From positions 24,649,989 through 24,713,988 of the forward strand of contig NC_092572.1 of assembly GCF_037975245.1 (NCBI RefSeq): a stretch of 64,000 bases of DNA. Reading direction: 5' to 3'. The translations under genes and the position numbers were made by a program. Source of the DNA: Apostichopus japonicus (Eukaryota > Echinodermata > Holothuroidea > Aspidochirotida > Stichopodidae). Of the stretch, positions 35,797-48,905 are shown one piece after another (position 1 is the first letter of the stretch; every line of letters starts with the position of its first letter). Under the pieces are notes generated by a model. The model was not told the origin of the DNA. It saw nothing but the letters and a program-made list of their open reading frames with translations, and made no database searches.

Positions 35797-37901
35797 GACA
35801 GGCAAACAATCAGACAAGCAGACACGCAGACACCAGAAATGCAAACAATCAGACACGCAGACAATGAGACACGCAGACACTCTGACATGCAGACAAACAT
35901 ACATTCAGACACGCAAACAGGCAGACAATTAGACCTGCATACAATTAGACACGTAGACAATCAGACACGCATAGAATCAGACAAGCAGACAAGCAAACAC
36001 CCACATAATCGAACACGCGGTCAATCAGACACGCAGACAGGCATACACACAGACAATTAGAAACGCATACAATCAGAAACGTAGGCAATCAGACACGTTT
36101 AAAAAACAGACAGGCAGACAATAAAACACCCAGACAATCAATCACGCAGCCAATCAGACACGCATACGATTAGACAGGCAGACAATCATACGATCTTACA
36201 ATTAGGCAGGCAGACAATCATACCATCAGACAGGCAGGCGTTCCTACGATCATACCATCAGACATGCAGACGATCATACGATTATACCATCAGTCAGGCA
36301 GATGATCAGACGCGCAAACGATTATACCATCAGACAGACAAACGATCATAAACGCAAACAATCAAACAGGAAGCCAGGAAAACAATCAGTAAGGCAGACA
36401 CGCAGATACCCAGACATGCAGACACAATCATAAACGCATACAATCAGACACGCAGATAGACAATCAGATACTCAAACAGTCAGACAATCAGATACTCAGA
36501 CAATCAGACACGCAGACAATCAGAAACGCGGACAATCATACACGAAAACAGACATACGCAGACAATCAGACACAAATGCAACCAGACAAACAGACAATCA
36601 ATCACCTAGACAATCAACACGCAGCCAATTAGAAAAGCAGACAATCAGACACGTTTGAAAAACATACAGGCAAACAATAAAACACCCAGACAATCAATCA
36701 CGCAGCCAATTAGAAAAGCAGACAATCAGACACGTAGGCAATCAGACACGTTTAAAAAAACAGACAGGCAGACAATAAAACACCCAGACAATCAATCACG
36801 CAGCCAATCAGACACGAATACGATTAGACAGGCAGACAATCATACGATCTTACAATTAGGCAGGCAGACAATCATACCATCAGACAGGCAGGCGTTCCTA
36901 CGATCATACCATCAGACATGCAAACGATCATACGATTATACCATCAGTCAGGCAGATGATCAGACGCGCAAACGATTATACCATCAGACAGACAAACGAT
37001 CATAAACGCAAACAATCAAACAGGAAGCCAGGAAAACAATCAGTAAGGCAGACATGCAGATACCCAGACATGTAGACACAATCATAAACGCATACAATCA
37101 GACACGCACACAGACAATAAGATACTCAAACAGTCAGACAATCAGATACTCAGACAATCAGATACTCAGACAATCAGATACTCAGACAATCAGATACTCA
37201 GACAATCAGACACGCAGACAATCAGAAACGCAGACAATCATACACGAAAACAGACATATACGCAGACAATCTGACACGCAGACAATCAGACACGAATGCA
37301 ACCAGACAAACAAACAATCACCTAGACAATCAACACGCAGCCAATTAGAAAAGCAGACAATCAGACACGTTTGAAAAACATACAGGCAAACAATAAAACA
37401 CCCAGACAATCAATCACGCAGCCAATCAGACACGCATACGATTAGACAGGCAGACAATCATACGATCTTACAATTAGGCAGGCAGACAATCATACCATCA
37501 GACAAGCAGGCGTTCCTACGATCATACCATCAGACATGCAAACGATCATACGATTATACCCTCAGTCAGGCAGACGATCAGACGCGCAAACGATTATACC
37601 ATCAGACAGACAAACGATCATAAACGCAAACAATCAAACAGGAAGCCAGGAAAACAATCAGTAAGGCAGACACGCAGATACCCAGACATGCAGACACAAT
37701 CATCAACGCATACAATTAGATACTCAAACAGTCAGACAATCAGATACTCAGACAATCAGAAACACAGACAATCAGACACGAAAACAGACATATACGCAGA
37801 CAATCAGACAGGCAGACAATCAGACACGAATGCAACCAGACAAACAGACAATCAATCACCTAGACAATCAACACGCAGCCAATTAGAAAAGCAGACAATC
37901 A
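35797..37901. repeat. 2105-bp tandem duplication inside the minisatellite, copy 2
   Basis: Partner of 33692-35796. Translated frames in both copies are identical, so the event is recent or an assembly duplication. Confidence 0.9.
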
Positions 37902-39623
37902 GACAGGCAGACAATCAGACACGCCTACACAAAAACTGGCAGATACGGAGACACGCAGACAATCAAACACACATACAGTCAGAAACGCAGACAATCACAC
38001 AGGCAGACACACAGACAGACAGACAATCATACGATTATACCATCAGACCAGCAGACCAGCAGATCATACCATCAGGCAAGAACATGATGATACGGTCATA
38101 CCATCAGACAGGCAGACAATCAGACGGTCATACCATTATACAGGCAGACAATCATACCGTCAGACAAGCATATGATGATACGATCATACTATCACACAGA
38201 CAGACAACTATACCATCAGACAAGCAGACGATCATACCATCAGACACATAGGCGGTCATACACGCAAGCGATCATTCCATCAGACAGACAAACAATCAGA
38301 CATGCAGACAATCAGACCCGTACAAAATCAGACCCGAACACAATCAGACATGCAGACACAAAGACAGGCAGACAAGAGATAAGGAGACACGGAGACACGC
38401 AGAAACGCAGACAATCATACACATAGACAATCATACACATAGACAGGCATACAATCAGACACGCAAACAATCAGACAGGCAGACGATCATATGATCATAC
38501 CATCAGACAAGCATGTGATGATACGATCATACCATCAGACAGGCAAACAATCATACCATCAGACAGGCAGACGATCAGACGATCATACCATCATACAGGC
38601 AGACAATCATACGATCATACCATCAGACACACAGAGGATCATACACACGGACGATCATTCCATCAGACAAACAGACAATTAGACACGCAGACAATCAGAC
38701 CCTCTGACAATTAGACCGCACATAATCAGACACTCAGAATAGAAGACAGGCAGACAAGCAGACACAGAGACACGGAGATACACAAACAGGCACACACGCA
38801 GAAAATCAGACACGCATACAGGCAGATAATCGGACACGCAGAAAATCAGACAAGTTGACAATCAGACTAGCATACAACAGACAGGCACACATTTACCATC
38901 AGACAAACATATGATGATACGATCATACTATCACACAGGCAAAAATCATACCATCATACAAGCAGACAATCAGACCCGCACATAATCAAACCCGAACACA
39001 ATCAGACACAAAGACAGGCAGACAAGAGATAAGGAGACATGGAGACACGCAGAAACGCAGACAATCATTCACACAGACAATCAGACAGGCAGACAATCAG
39101 ACAGGCAAACAATCAGACAGGTACACGATCATACCATCAGACAAGCATATGATGATACGAGCATACTATCACACAGACAGATAAATATACCATCAGACAA
39201 GCAGACGAGTATACCATCAGACACATAGACGGTCATACACACAAGCGATCATTCCATCAGACAGACAAACAATCAGGCATGCAGACAATCAGACCCGCAT
39301 ACAATCAGACCCGCACACATCAGACACGCAAACACAAAGACAGGCAGACAAGAGATAAGGAGACACGCAGAAACGCAGACAATCAAACACACAGACAATC
39401 AGACAGACAGACGATCAGAGAGGCAGACAATAATGCGATCATACCATCAGGCAGGCAGTCGTTCATATGATCATACCATTAGGCAAGCAGACTAGCAGAC
39501 ACGCATACGATCATACCATCAGAATGGCAGTCTGGTAGACAATCATAGTAGACAGGCAGACAATCAGACACGCAAACGATCATACCATAAGACGGGCAGA
39601 CAATCAGACAACCAGACACGCAG

Positions 39624-42600
39624 ATTACTTATTAGATTACTTAGGAATAATATTCAACTATGAATATGTGTGGCATGGAATACTTAATAATAGAATAAAG
39701 CTATGAATATTTGTGGCTTAGAATACTTTAGAATTTTAAGCTATGAATATCTGTGGCTTAGATTACTGAGGAATTAGAATAATATATGAATATCCGTGGC
39801 TTGGAATACTTACGAATATTATTAAACTATGAATATATATGGCTTAAAATACTTACGAATAGTATTAAACTATGAATATATATGGCTTAAAAAACTTAAG
39901 AATAGTATAAATCTATGCATATCTGTATCTTAGAATACTTACGAATAGGATTAAACAATAAATATCTGTGGCTTAGAATACTTACAAATAGGATTAGGCT
40001 ATGAATATCTGTGGCTTAGAATACTTACGAATAGTATTAAACTATGAATATCTGTAGCTAAGAATACTTCACAACAGTATTAAACTATGAATATGTGGCT
40101 TAGAATATTTACAAAGAAGCTTAAGCTATGAACATATGTGGCTTAGAATACTGACGAATAGTATTAAGCTATGAATATCTGTGGCTTAGAATACTTACGA
40201 AGAACTTCAAGCTATGAATATCTGTGGCTTAGATTACTTACGAATAGTATTAAACTATGAATATCTGTGGCTTGGAATACTTAGGAATAGTATCAAACTA
40301 TAAATATCCGTGACTTAAAATGAAAACGAAATACTTCAAGCTATAAATATCTGTGGCTTAGATTACTTACGAATAGTATGAAGCTATGAATATAAGTAGC
40401 TTAGATCCCTTACGAATAGTATTAAACTATGAATATCTGTGGCTTGGAATACTTAGTGAATAGTATCAAACTATGAATATCTGTGGCTTAAAATAATTAC
40501 AAAGAAGGTTAAGCTATGAATATGTGTGACTTAGAATAATGACGAATAGGATAAAACTATGTATATGTGTGGCTTGAACTACCTACGAATAGTATTAAAC
40601 TATGAATATATATATGGCTTAAAATACTTACAAAGAAGCTTAAGCTATGAATATCTGGCTTAGAATACTGATGAATAGGATTAAGCTATGAATATATGTG
40701 GCTTAAAAGGGTTACGAACATTATTATGCTATGAATATCTGTGGCTTAGAAAACTTTAGAGTAGTATTAAGCAATGCATATCGTTTGATTAAAATACTCT
40801 AGAATAGTATTAAACTATGAATATCTGTGGGTTAGGATAATAACAAAGAACTTAAAGCTATGAATATCTGTGGCTTAGATTACTTAGGAATAGTATACGG
40901 CTATGAATTGCTTAGGCTTAGAATACTTATAATAATAAACTAAGAATATCTGAGTCTTTGAAATACTTAGTTATAGGATTAAGCTATGAATATATGTGGC
41001 TTAAAATATTTACACAGAAGCTTAAGCTATTAATATCTGTGGCTTACAATACTGACGAATAGGATTAAGCTATGAATATCTGTGGCTTAAAATACTTACG
41101 AATAGTATTAAACTATGAATATCTGTGGCTTATAATACTTAAGAATAGTATTAAGCTATGCATATCGTTTGATTAAAATACTTTAGAATAGTATTAAACT
41201 ATGAATATCTGTGGCTTAAAGTAATAACGAAGAACTTCAAGCTATGAATATCTGTGGCTTGGAATGCGATTAAGCTATGCATATCTATAGCTTAGAATAC
41301 TTTAGAATAGTATTAAACTATGAATATATGTGGCTTAGAATATTTACAAAAAAGCTTAAGCTATGAATATCTGTGGCTTAGATTAGTTAGAAATAATATT
41401 GAACTAAGAATATCTGAGTCTTGGAATACTTAGTTACAGGATTAAGCTATGTATATGTGCGGCTTAAAATACTTACGAACAGGATTAAGCTATGAATATC
41501 TGTGGCTTAGAATACTTACGAATAGGGTTAAACTATAAATATCTGTGGCTTAGAATACTTACAAATAGGATTAGGCTATGAATAGCTGTGGCTTAGAATA
41601 CTTAGGAATAGTATTAAACTATGAATATCCGTTGCTTAGAATACTTACGAATAGTATTAAACTATGAATATCTGTGGCTTGGAATACTTAAGAATAGTAT
41701 CAAAATATGAATATCTGTGGCTTAGAATACTGATGAATAGGATGAAACTATGTATATGTGTGGCTTGGAATACTTTAGAATAGTATTAAACTTTGAATAT
41801 CTGTGGCTTAAAATAATAACGAAGAACGTCAAGCTATGAATATCTGTGGCTTAGATTACTTACGAATAGTATGAAGCTATGAATATAAGTAGCTTAGAAT
41901 ACTTTAGAATAGTATTAAACTATGAATTTATGTAGCTTAGAATATTTACAAAAAAGCTCAAGCTATGAATATCTGTGGCTTAGATTAGTTAGAAATATTA
42001 TTGAACTAAGAAGATCTTAGTTACAGGATTAAGCTATGTATATGTGTGGCTTAGGATACTTACGAACAGGATTAAGCTATGAATATCTGTGGCTTAGAAT
42101 ACTTACTAATAGGATGAAAATATGAAAATATGTGGCTTATGATACTAACAAATAGGATTGAGCTTTAAAATTATGTGGCTTAGGATACTTACGCAAAATA
42201 TAAAGCTATGAATATATGTAGCTTAGAATACTTACGAATAGTATTAAACTATGAATATCTGTGGCTTGGAATACTTAGGAATAGTATTAAACTATGAATA
42301 TCTGTGGCTTAGAATAATTACAAAGAAGCTTAAGCTATGAATATCTGTGGCTCGGAATACTGACTAATAGGATAAAACTATGTATGTGAGTGGCTTGGAA
42401 TACTTACGAATAGTGTTAAACTATGAATATATATGGCTTAAAATACTTAAGAAAAGTATAAGACTATGCATATCTGTATCTTAGAATACTTACGAATAGG
42501 ATTAAACTATAAATATCAATGGTTTAAATACTTAAGAATAGTATAAGACTATGCATATCTGTATCTTAGAATACTTACGAATAGGATCAAACTATAAATA

Positions 42601-44740
42601 TCTGTGGCTAAGAATACTTACAAATCGGATTAGGCTATGAATATCTGTAGCTTAGAATACTTACGAATAGTATTCAACTATCAATATCTGTGGCTTGGAA
42701 ATACTTAAGAATAGTATCAAAATATAAATATCTGTGGCTTAGGATAATTACAAAGAAGCTTCAGCTATGAATATCTGTGGCTTAGAATACTGATGAATAG
42801 GATAAAACTATGTATATGTGTGGCTTGGACTACTTACGAATAGTATTAAACTATGAATATATATGGCTTAAAATACTTACAAAGAAGCTTAAGCTATGAA
42901 TATCTGTGGCTTAGAATACTTAAGAATCTGATTAAGTTATGAATATCTGTGGCTTAGAATACTTACGAATAGTTTTAGGCAATGCATGTCGTTTCATTAA
43001 AATACTTTAGAATAGTATTCAACTATGAATATCTGTGGCTTAAAATATTAACAAAGAACTTACAGCTATGAATATCTGTGGCTTAGATTACTTAGGAATG
43101 ATATTGAACTAAGAATATCTGAGTCTTTGAAATACTTAGTTATAGGATAAAGCTATGGATATCTGTGTCTTAGGAAACTTACAAATAGGATTAGGCTATG
43201 AATATCTGTGGCTTAGAATACTTACGAGTAGTATTAAACTATTATTATATGTGGCTTAGGATAATTACAAAGAAGCTTAAACTATGAATATCTGTGGCTT
43301 AGAATACAGACGAATAGGATAAAACTATGTATATGTGTGGCTTGAACTAGTTACGAATAGTATTAAACTATGAATATATATGGCTTAAAATACTTACAAA
43401 GAAGCTTAAGCTATGAATATCTGTGGCTTAGAATACTTAAGAATCTGATTAAGTTATGAATATCTGTGGCTTAGAATACTTACGAATAGTTTTAGGCAAT
43501 GCATGTCGTTTCATTAAAATACTTTAGAATAGTATTCAACTATGAATATCTGTGGCTTAAAATATTAACAAAGAACTTACAGCTATGAATATCTGTGGCT
43601 TAGAGTACTTAGGAATGATATTGAACTAAGAATATCTGAGTCTTTGAAATACTTAGTTATAGGATAAAGCTATGGATATCTGTGTCTTAGGAAACTTACA
43701 AATAGGATTAGGCTATGAATATCTGTGGCTTAGAATACTTACGAGTAGTATTAAACTATTATTATATGTGGCTTAGGATAATTACAAAGAAGCTTAAACT
43801 ATGAATATCTGTGGCTTAGAATACAGACGAGTAGGATAAAACTATGTATATGTGTGGCTTGAACTAGTTACGAATAGTATTAAACTATGAATATATACGG
43901 CTTAAAATACTTACAAAGAAGTTTAAGCTATGAATATCTGTGGCTTAGAATACTGAAGAATCGGATTAAGCTATGAATATCGTTTTCTTAGATAACTTAC
44001 GAATAGTATTAAACTATGAATATCTGTGGCTTGGAATACTTACGAATAGGATTAAGCTATGCATATCTGTGGCTCAGAATATTTTAGAATAGTAATAAAA
44101 TATAAATATCTGTGGCTTAGAATATTTACAAAAAAGTCTTAAGCTATAAATATCTGTAGCTTATAATACTTACGAACATGATTAAGCTATGAATATCTGT
44201 GGCTTAGAATACTTACGAACATTATTAAGCTATGAACATCTGTGGCTAAGAATACTTAGGAATAGTATTAAGCTATGCATATCGTTTAATTAGAATACTA
44301 TAGAATAGTATTAATATATGAATATCTGTGGCTTAAAATAATAACGTAGAACTTTAAGCTATGAAAATCTGTGGCTTAGATTACTTAGGAATAATATTAC
44401 ACTAAGAATATCTGAATCTTGGAACACTTTGTTTTAGGATTAAGCTATGAATATCTGTGGCTTATGATACTTACAAATAGGATTAATCTATGAATTGCTG
44501 TGGCTTAGAATACTTAGGAATAGGATTAATATATGAATATCTGTAGCTTAGAATACTTACGAAGAAGCTTAAGCTATGAATATATTTGGCTTAGATAACT
44601 TTAGATAGTATTAAACTATGAATATCTGTGGCTCAGAATAAATACAAATAGGATTAACCTATGAATATATGTGGCTTAGAGTACTTATGAATATATGTGG
44701 CTTAGAATACTTACGAAAAGAATTAAGTTATGAATATCTA
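39624..44740. repeat. AT-rich ~43-bp satellite array
   Basis: Roughly 115-120 diverged units built on TATGAATATCTGTGGCTTAG then AATACTTACGAATAGTATTA and AAC. Starts abruptly after the minisatellite at CACGCAG|ATTACTTATT. Variants carry ACAAAGAAGCTTAAGC or AATAGGATTAAGC in place of the second half. Confidence 0.95.
42740..43773. repeat. 517-bp higher-order repeat of the AT-rich satellite
   Basis: Twelve 43-bp units (marked by GAATCTGATTAAGTTATGAA at 42924 and 43441 and by CAATGCATGTCGTTTCATTA) repeat as a block with 517-bp offset. A third partial copy begins near 43774. Identity between blocks is much higher than between neighbouring units. Confidence 0.85.
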
Positions 44741-44928
44741 TGGTTAAATGTGGCATGCAATCATAACATAATATATTTATATCTCTGATTATATGTGGCC
44801 CACAACACTAACATTTAATAGATGTGGGCCACTATCTATGAATATATGTGCCCACAACATTAACATAACAGCTGTATCTTTGAATATCTGTGGCATACAA
44901 CCCTAACATAATATATGTATACATAGAT

Positions 44929-44966
<38 letters not shown>

Positions 44967-45165
44967 GAATAAAAGTGGTCTACAACACTAACACACTATA
45001 TGTATCTTTGGACAATGTGGCCAAAAATACTAACATATATAGATTTGGGCCCCCATCTATGAATATATGTGGCTCACAACACTAACATAAAAGCATATTT
45101 TCGAATATATGTGGCATTCAATACTAATAAAACAGTTGTATCTATAAATATATACACTACAACAA
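44741..45165. repeat. Diverged satellite variant with GTGGCCCACAACACTAACAT units
   Basis: Units keep CTATGAATATATGTGGC but continue with CACAACACTAACATAA. A (TA)n run lies at 44933-44962. Isolated relatives of the main satellite occur again at 46706-46860 and 47752-47830, so later insertions have split the array edge. Confidence 0.8.
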
Positions 45166-45660
45166 TAAACACAGAGGAAAAAAAGAGAGGGGTTAGTAGA
45201 AACTTAGTCTCTATGTTGTGTTGTTTTATGAAGGGAAATCATACAGAGTTGGATGGGTTGGTACCAGAGTTTATGTTTGCCCTTAATCCTACACTGGATT
45301 CCACTGGATTCTCACTAGCAGAGTTATTTCTTAACCGTACCCTGGGAGGACCCGGAGAATGGGTGGGAAGTGATAGCAAGGTAGAATGGGATTAGGAAGC
45401 CATGTTGGCAGCTGCGAAACAGAACATGGAACGCTAGGCAAAGGTCAATAAAGGGCAGTATGGTAGAAAGAGGGAAGAGTCTATGGTCAGAATGGGTAAT
45501 GGGGTGGCACTGCGATCACATGCTTTGTCTAACTAAAAAAGGGGTTTTCTGCTAAACTAGCACCAAAATGGAGGGGTCCTTATTTGGTTTCTGGGCAGGT
45601 TTCTCTAGTGACATTTCGGATAACAAATGAGTCGGGGGAAACTAGGCCTTACAACGGACA
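45166..45660 (+). pseudogene. Degraded gypsy-type (Ty3) integrase C-terminal fragment
   Basis: One frame reads ...LVPEFMFALNPTLDSTGFSL, then AELFLNRTLGGPGEW, the integrase region after the catalytic core. After an in-frame stop and frame changes it continues with VALRSHALS, KKGFSAKLAPKWRGPYLVSG and VTFRI, the GPY/F module. Several stops show it is dead. Only a fragment is present; no protease, reverse transcriptase or full LTR pair was recognised. Confidence 0.8.
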
Positions 45661-45820
45661 GGCTTTGAACATAAAACACAGAAATAAGAAAATACACGTG
45701 GACACTCTGAGTGTCTGGGAGGCTCTGCCTTACTTCTTTATTCAGTTTCCCTAACTAGACTGCTTGTCCAGCTATTTACATAACATAAATGCATGAGAAC
45801 AATATAACATTGATAGAATG
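45652..45820. repeat. ~168-bp direct repeat, copy 1 (possible LTR-derived)
   Basis: ACAACGGACAGGC...ACACGTGGACACTCTGAG...CTTCTTTATTCAG...CATAACATAAATGCAT recurs at 45955-46124 with about 90% identity. It directly follows the integrase remnant, so it may derive from the element's 3' end, but copies only ~300 bp apart do not form a normal LTR pair. Confidence 0.6.
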
Positions 45821-45954
45821 AATGAACCTGAATACAGTACAATGTCCACCTGGTGAACATATTGTAAGCTGACACATATACTGCTCGTACATAGCAGGCC
45901 CAGTGCAGCCACCTAAGTATTAAGCTATCTCTACAATTGTAGAGTCCGTCGGCT

Positions 45955-46124
45955 TGACAACGGATAGACTTGGAACACAAAACACAGAAATAAGAAAATA
46001 CACGTGGACACTCTGAGGGTCTGGGAGGCTCTGCCTTACTTCTTTATTCAGTCTTACTAACTAGACTGCTTGTCTAGCTATTGACATAACATAAATGCAT
46101 TAGAACAATATATCATTGATAGGA
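45955..46124. repeat. ~168-bp direct repeat, copy 2
   Basis: Partner of 45652-45820. Confidence 0.6.
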
Positions 46125-46893
46125 GAAAAGTAGCATGTAGCATAGTTTGGAATTGCAAATAATTATATATAATTTACTTTGGGATATTTAATCAATTAAG
46201 CTATGTTACCTGTCCGTTGAATAAATTATTTAAATTGGGTCTCAAATGGGGTCTCAATGTACGTCGAGAAAATTGTTGTTCCAGTGTTAGTAAGAAGATC
46301 TGGAACATTTAGTATAGAATAAGTGTACTCACGGTTTTTCTTCCTCATCTGTTCCCTTCCTCCCCATGGTCCCCTTACTGTCCCTAGATACTTACCACGG
46401 ACCAGCAAAGTAAAAGACCAGTCGATCACCACCGTTGACAACAAGAATCCGACACAACTTAGATTGGAAATAAAGATATCCCTTAATTATCCAGGGCAAG
46501 GGAATTCAAAATGGCGCCGTTTGATTGTTTATGTTCCGTACGGCGTATAGGCAGAGAACCTCCTTATCCGGGGCAGAGGGTTGCCTTAAAGCAGTTCATT
46601 GATCTCCGCAGGTTCCTTTTTGAATCCAATCCCTCCGAGAAATGCACGAAAATCCTGTGTTTCGTTCCAAAAATCCTGCAAATACATACGAAAAAAACCC
46701 AATTATCTATGAATATATGTGGCTTACATCCATTCTATAATAGATGAGTCTATGAATATATGTGGCTTAAAATACAAACGAAATACGTTTAGCCTATCTA
46801 TGAATATCTGTGGCTGAGGACAACTGACATACTAGCTGATTTATATATTTATGAATATGTGTGTGTATTACACCACTTACATAGTATTTTTAC

Positions 46894-47743
46894 TAGTGTT
46901 TACACGGGTCCAAAAATCGGGAACCGGGTATCCGGGAACCCGATAATGTTTTGTTTACCCAAGAGCATCGCGGTTTTAAAGAAATTACATATTAGATGCT
47001 CTTTTTCCAATAACAATGATTTCATGTTCAAATTGGTGTAAGAAAAGTTATAAAACCCTCCTCAATCAGTTTTGTTTGCTTTTATAAAATCGATTTCGGT
47101 AACATACAATTGTTTCTTTCATTTAAGTTGTCAATAACTTTATATAATTAACATCACTACTAACATCGCACTGCCGCCGCTGCTTATGTTTGCTCTTAGC
47201 TCTTAAACAGTTTTTACTACTACAATCTATTATGGCGGCTAGGATTCGCACTACCCGCGGGATTGCGCATTTATCCCGCATTTTGATCGCATTTGGAATA
47301 AATGTTTAGTAAAAAGCCACTTGCGATTATTATTTTTTAGTTACCCCGTCTATAATCCATTAGTAACATCTAGTAAATTTCAATGTCGTTCTTTCCTTGT
47401 ACGAAATAAACGAATGAAAAACTAATAATTGTGAGAATTCTTTCAATTTCTTCCACATGGTAGCCTAACACCAAACTAAGTCAATGGGGAAAACTAGCCT
47501 AACCATCTGTTTCTTCGCTGAAGTTGGGAGGCAGTTATAAGATATCCATGGAATACTTTCATTATTGCTTTATCTTCGACCACATGGTAGCCTAACACTA
47601 CACTAGGTCAATTGGGAAATCTTGCCTAACCATCGGTTTGCAAAAAAAAAAAAAATTCACCCTTTGCGTAGGATTCGGGTAATAAATTACGAATCGGGTA
47701 GAATCGCGTCGGGTGGGTACCCGGATACCCCGTGCAAACACTA
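46894..47743. mobile_element. Non-autonomous hAT-type element, 850 bp, with perfect 8-bp target duplication
   Basis: Starts TAGTGTTTACACGGG and ends CCCCGTGCAAACACTA, imperfect terminal inverted repeats that continue with GGGTATCCGGG-type sequence. ATTTTTAC at 46886-46893 is repeated exactly at 47744-47751. An 8-bp duplication is the hAT hallmark. No transposase frame. It interrupts satellite-derived sequence (CACTTACATAG... / ...CCTAGATGAATATATTTGGC). Confidence 0.85.
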
Positions 47744-47964
47744 ATTTTTACCTAGATGAATATATTTGGCTTAGAAAACTTTTAAAGTTAAGTTATTATG
47801 AATATTTGTGGCTAACATCACTTAAAGACTAAATGTATTATTGTATACATACATATACGAAACAGACTAGGCTAGCCTAATTATCTATCTTGTAAAAAAA
47901 AATCTACTTACAAATGAGTAGTCATGAGTTCAAACACTCTGAGAACGCAAGAAAATCACGTATT

Positions 47965-48172
47965 TAGTTCCAAAAATCCGGAATTTAGTTCCAAGAAATC
48001 ATAAATTTAGTTCCAAGAAATCATAAATTTAGTTCCGAAAATCCTGAATTTAGTTCCGAAAATCCTGAATTTAGTTCCGAAAATCCTGAATTTAGTTCCG
48101 AAAATCCTGAATTTAGTTCCGAAATTCCTGAATTTAGTTCCGAAAATCCTGTAGTTAGTTCCGAAATTACGC
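47965..48172. repeat. 21-bp tandem repeat AATCCTGAATTTAGTTCCGA(A)
   Basis: About ten copies of a 21-bp unit. As 21 is divisible by three it reads as a seven-residue repeat (FRIFGTK) on the - strand from 48225 to 48007, but no gene context supports coding. A related pair of half-units (CGAAAATCCTG, GTTCCAAAAATCC) lies near 46650. Confidence 0.85.
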
Positions 48173-48905
48173 GATACGGAATATTTACGACAGGTCAGCC
48201 AAAATAGTGCCTGTGTAACAAACAACTTGTTCTCCTCTCAACCCCAGTCCCATTGAAGGTATAGTGGTGCTGTTGTCGTTTGCTTATAAAGGCCTTATAC
48301 TGGAAGCCCGCGTACAGTGTTCACAGACAGGCCTGTACGTGTATGTCTACATCGATAGGTCAGATACAACAGTCTTTTATCTTTACCGTATGGGAGTATA
48401 GCTGTTAATTTAAATAACAATATAGCAGTTACATTCCTGCATACTTTGTTGAATAGCTGATGAACGCACCAGCTGGTATCGACATTCGTGATTTTCTGAA
48501 TCAAGGTATACTTACCCTGCCTGATCTAGCCTTGATGCGATAAATCCGACCACTGAAAAACAGAAACATAATGAGTAAAGACTTTTACAACAGTTTGGAT
48601 GAAAGCATCATGTAAACTCAACGAATGCCCAAGTTTCGCTGCCCAGGAAAAGAGGGGAGGGGGGGGGATGGGGGAATGGAAAAATGATTTAGCTTCATAT
48701 TGGCCATGTTGTATTTACACATGTGAATTGTGAGCGGTAAACAAGCTAACATTCCCGTACCATTATCAATATCCCGGCACAGTTTATTCATCTCGTATCA
48801 TAACGATCAAGTAATATCTTCTGAAATTCTTGCACAGATTTGAATAGGTTAGTCTCATATTACATACTTTTGATTCAGAATTCTTTAGTTGGATTTGGTT
48901 ACAGG

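Larger units (their letters stand above)
29053..39623. repeat. 10.6-kb minisatellite with 8-bp underlying period (CAGACAAT/CAGACACG family)
   Basis: Nearly the whole stretch consists of 8-mers such as CAGACAAT, CAGACACG, CAGACAGG, CATACGAT, CATACCAT and CATACAAT in varying order, so longer 16-32 bp units are combinations of these. Because the period is 8, each frame cycles every 24 nt (8 codons), producing long stop-poor frames on both strands (RQSDTQTI-like on +, CLIVCVSD-like on -). These show no codon-level conservation and are not called as genes. The + strand is poor in T and G relative to A and C. Related to the GACA class of simple repeats. Confidence 0.95.

Noticed and set aside
29053-39623. 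Numerous open frames of 60-187 codons on both strands
   Set aside because: They are a by-product of the 8-bp repeat lacking stop codons in most frames. They overlap on both strands and shift frame between units.
29053-39623. CRISPR-like array
   Set aside because: There are no unique spacers; the words are degenerate and adjacent, and the context is a eukaryotic genome.
48007-48225. Protein with FGTKFRI repeats
   Set aside because: A 21-bp tandem repeat naturally gives a seven-residue repeat; no signal, splice or gene context.
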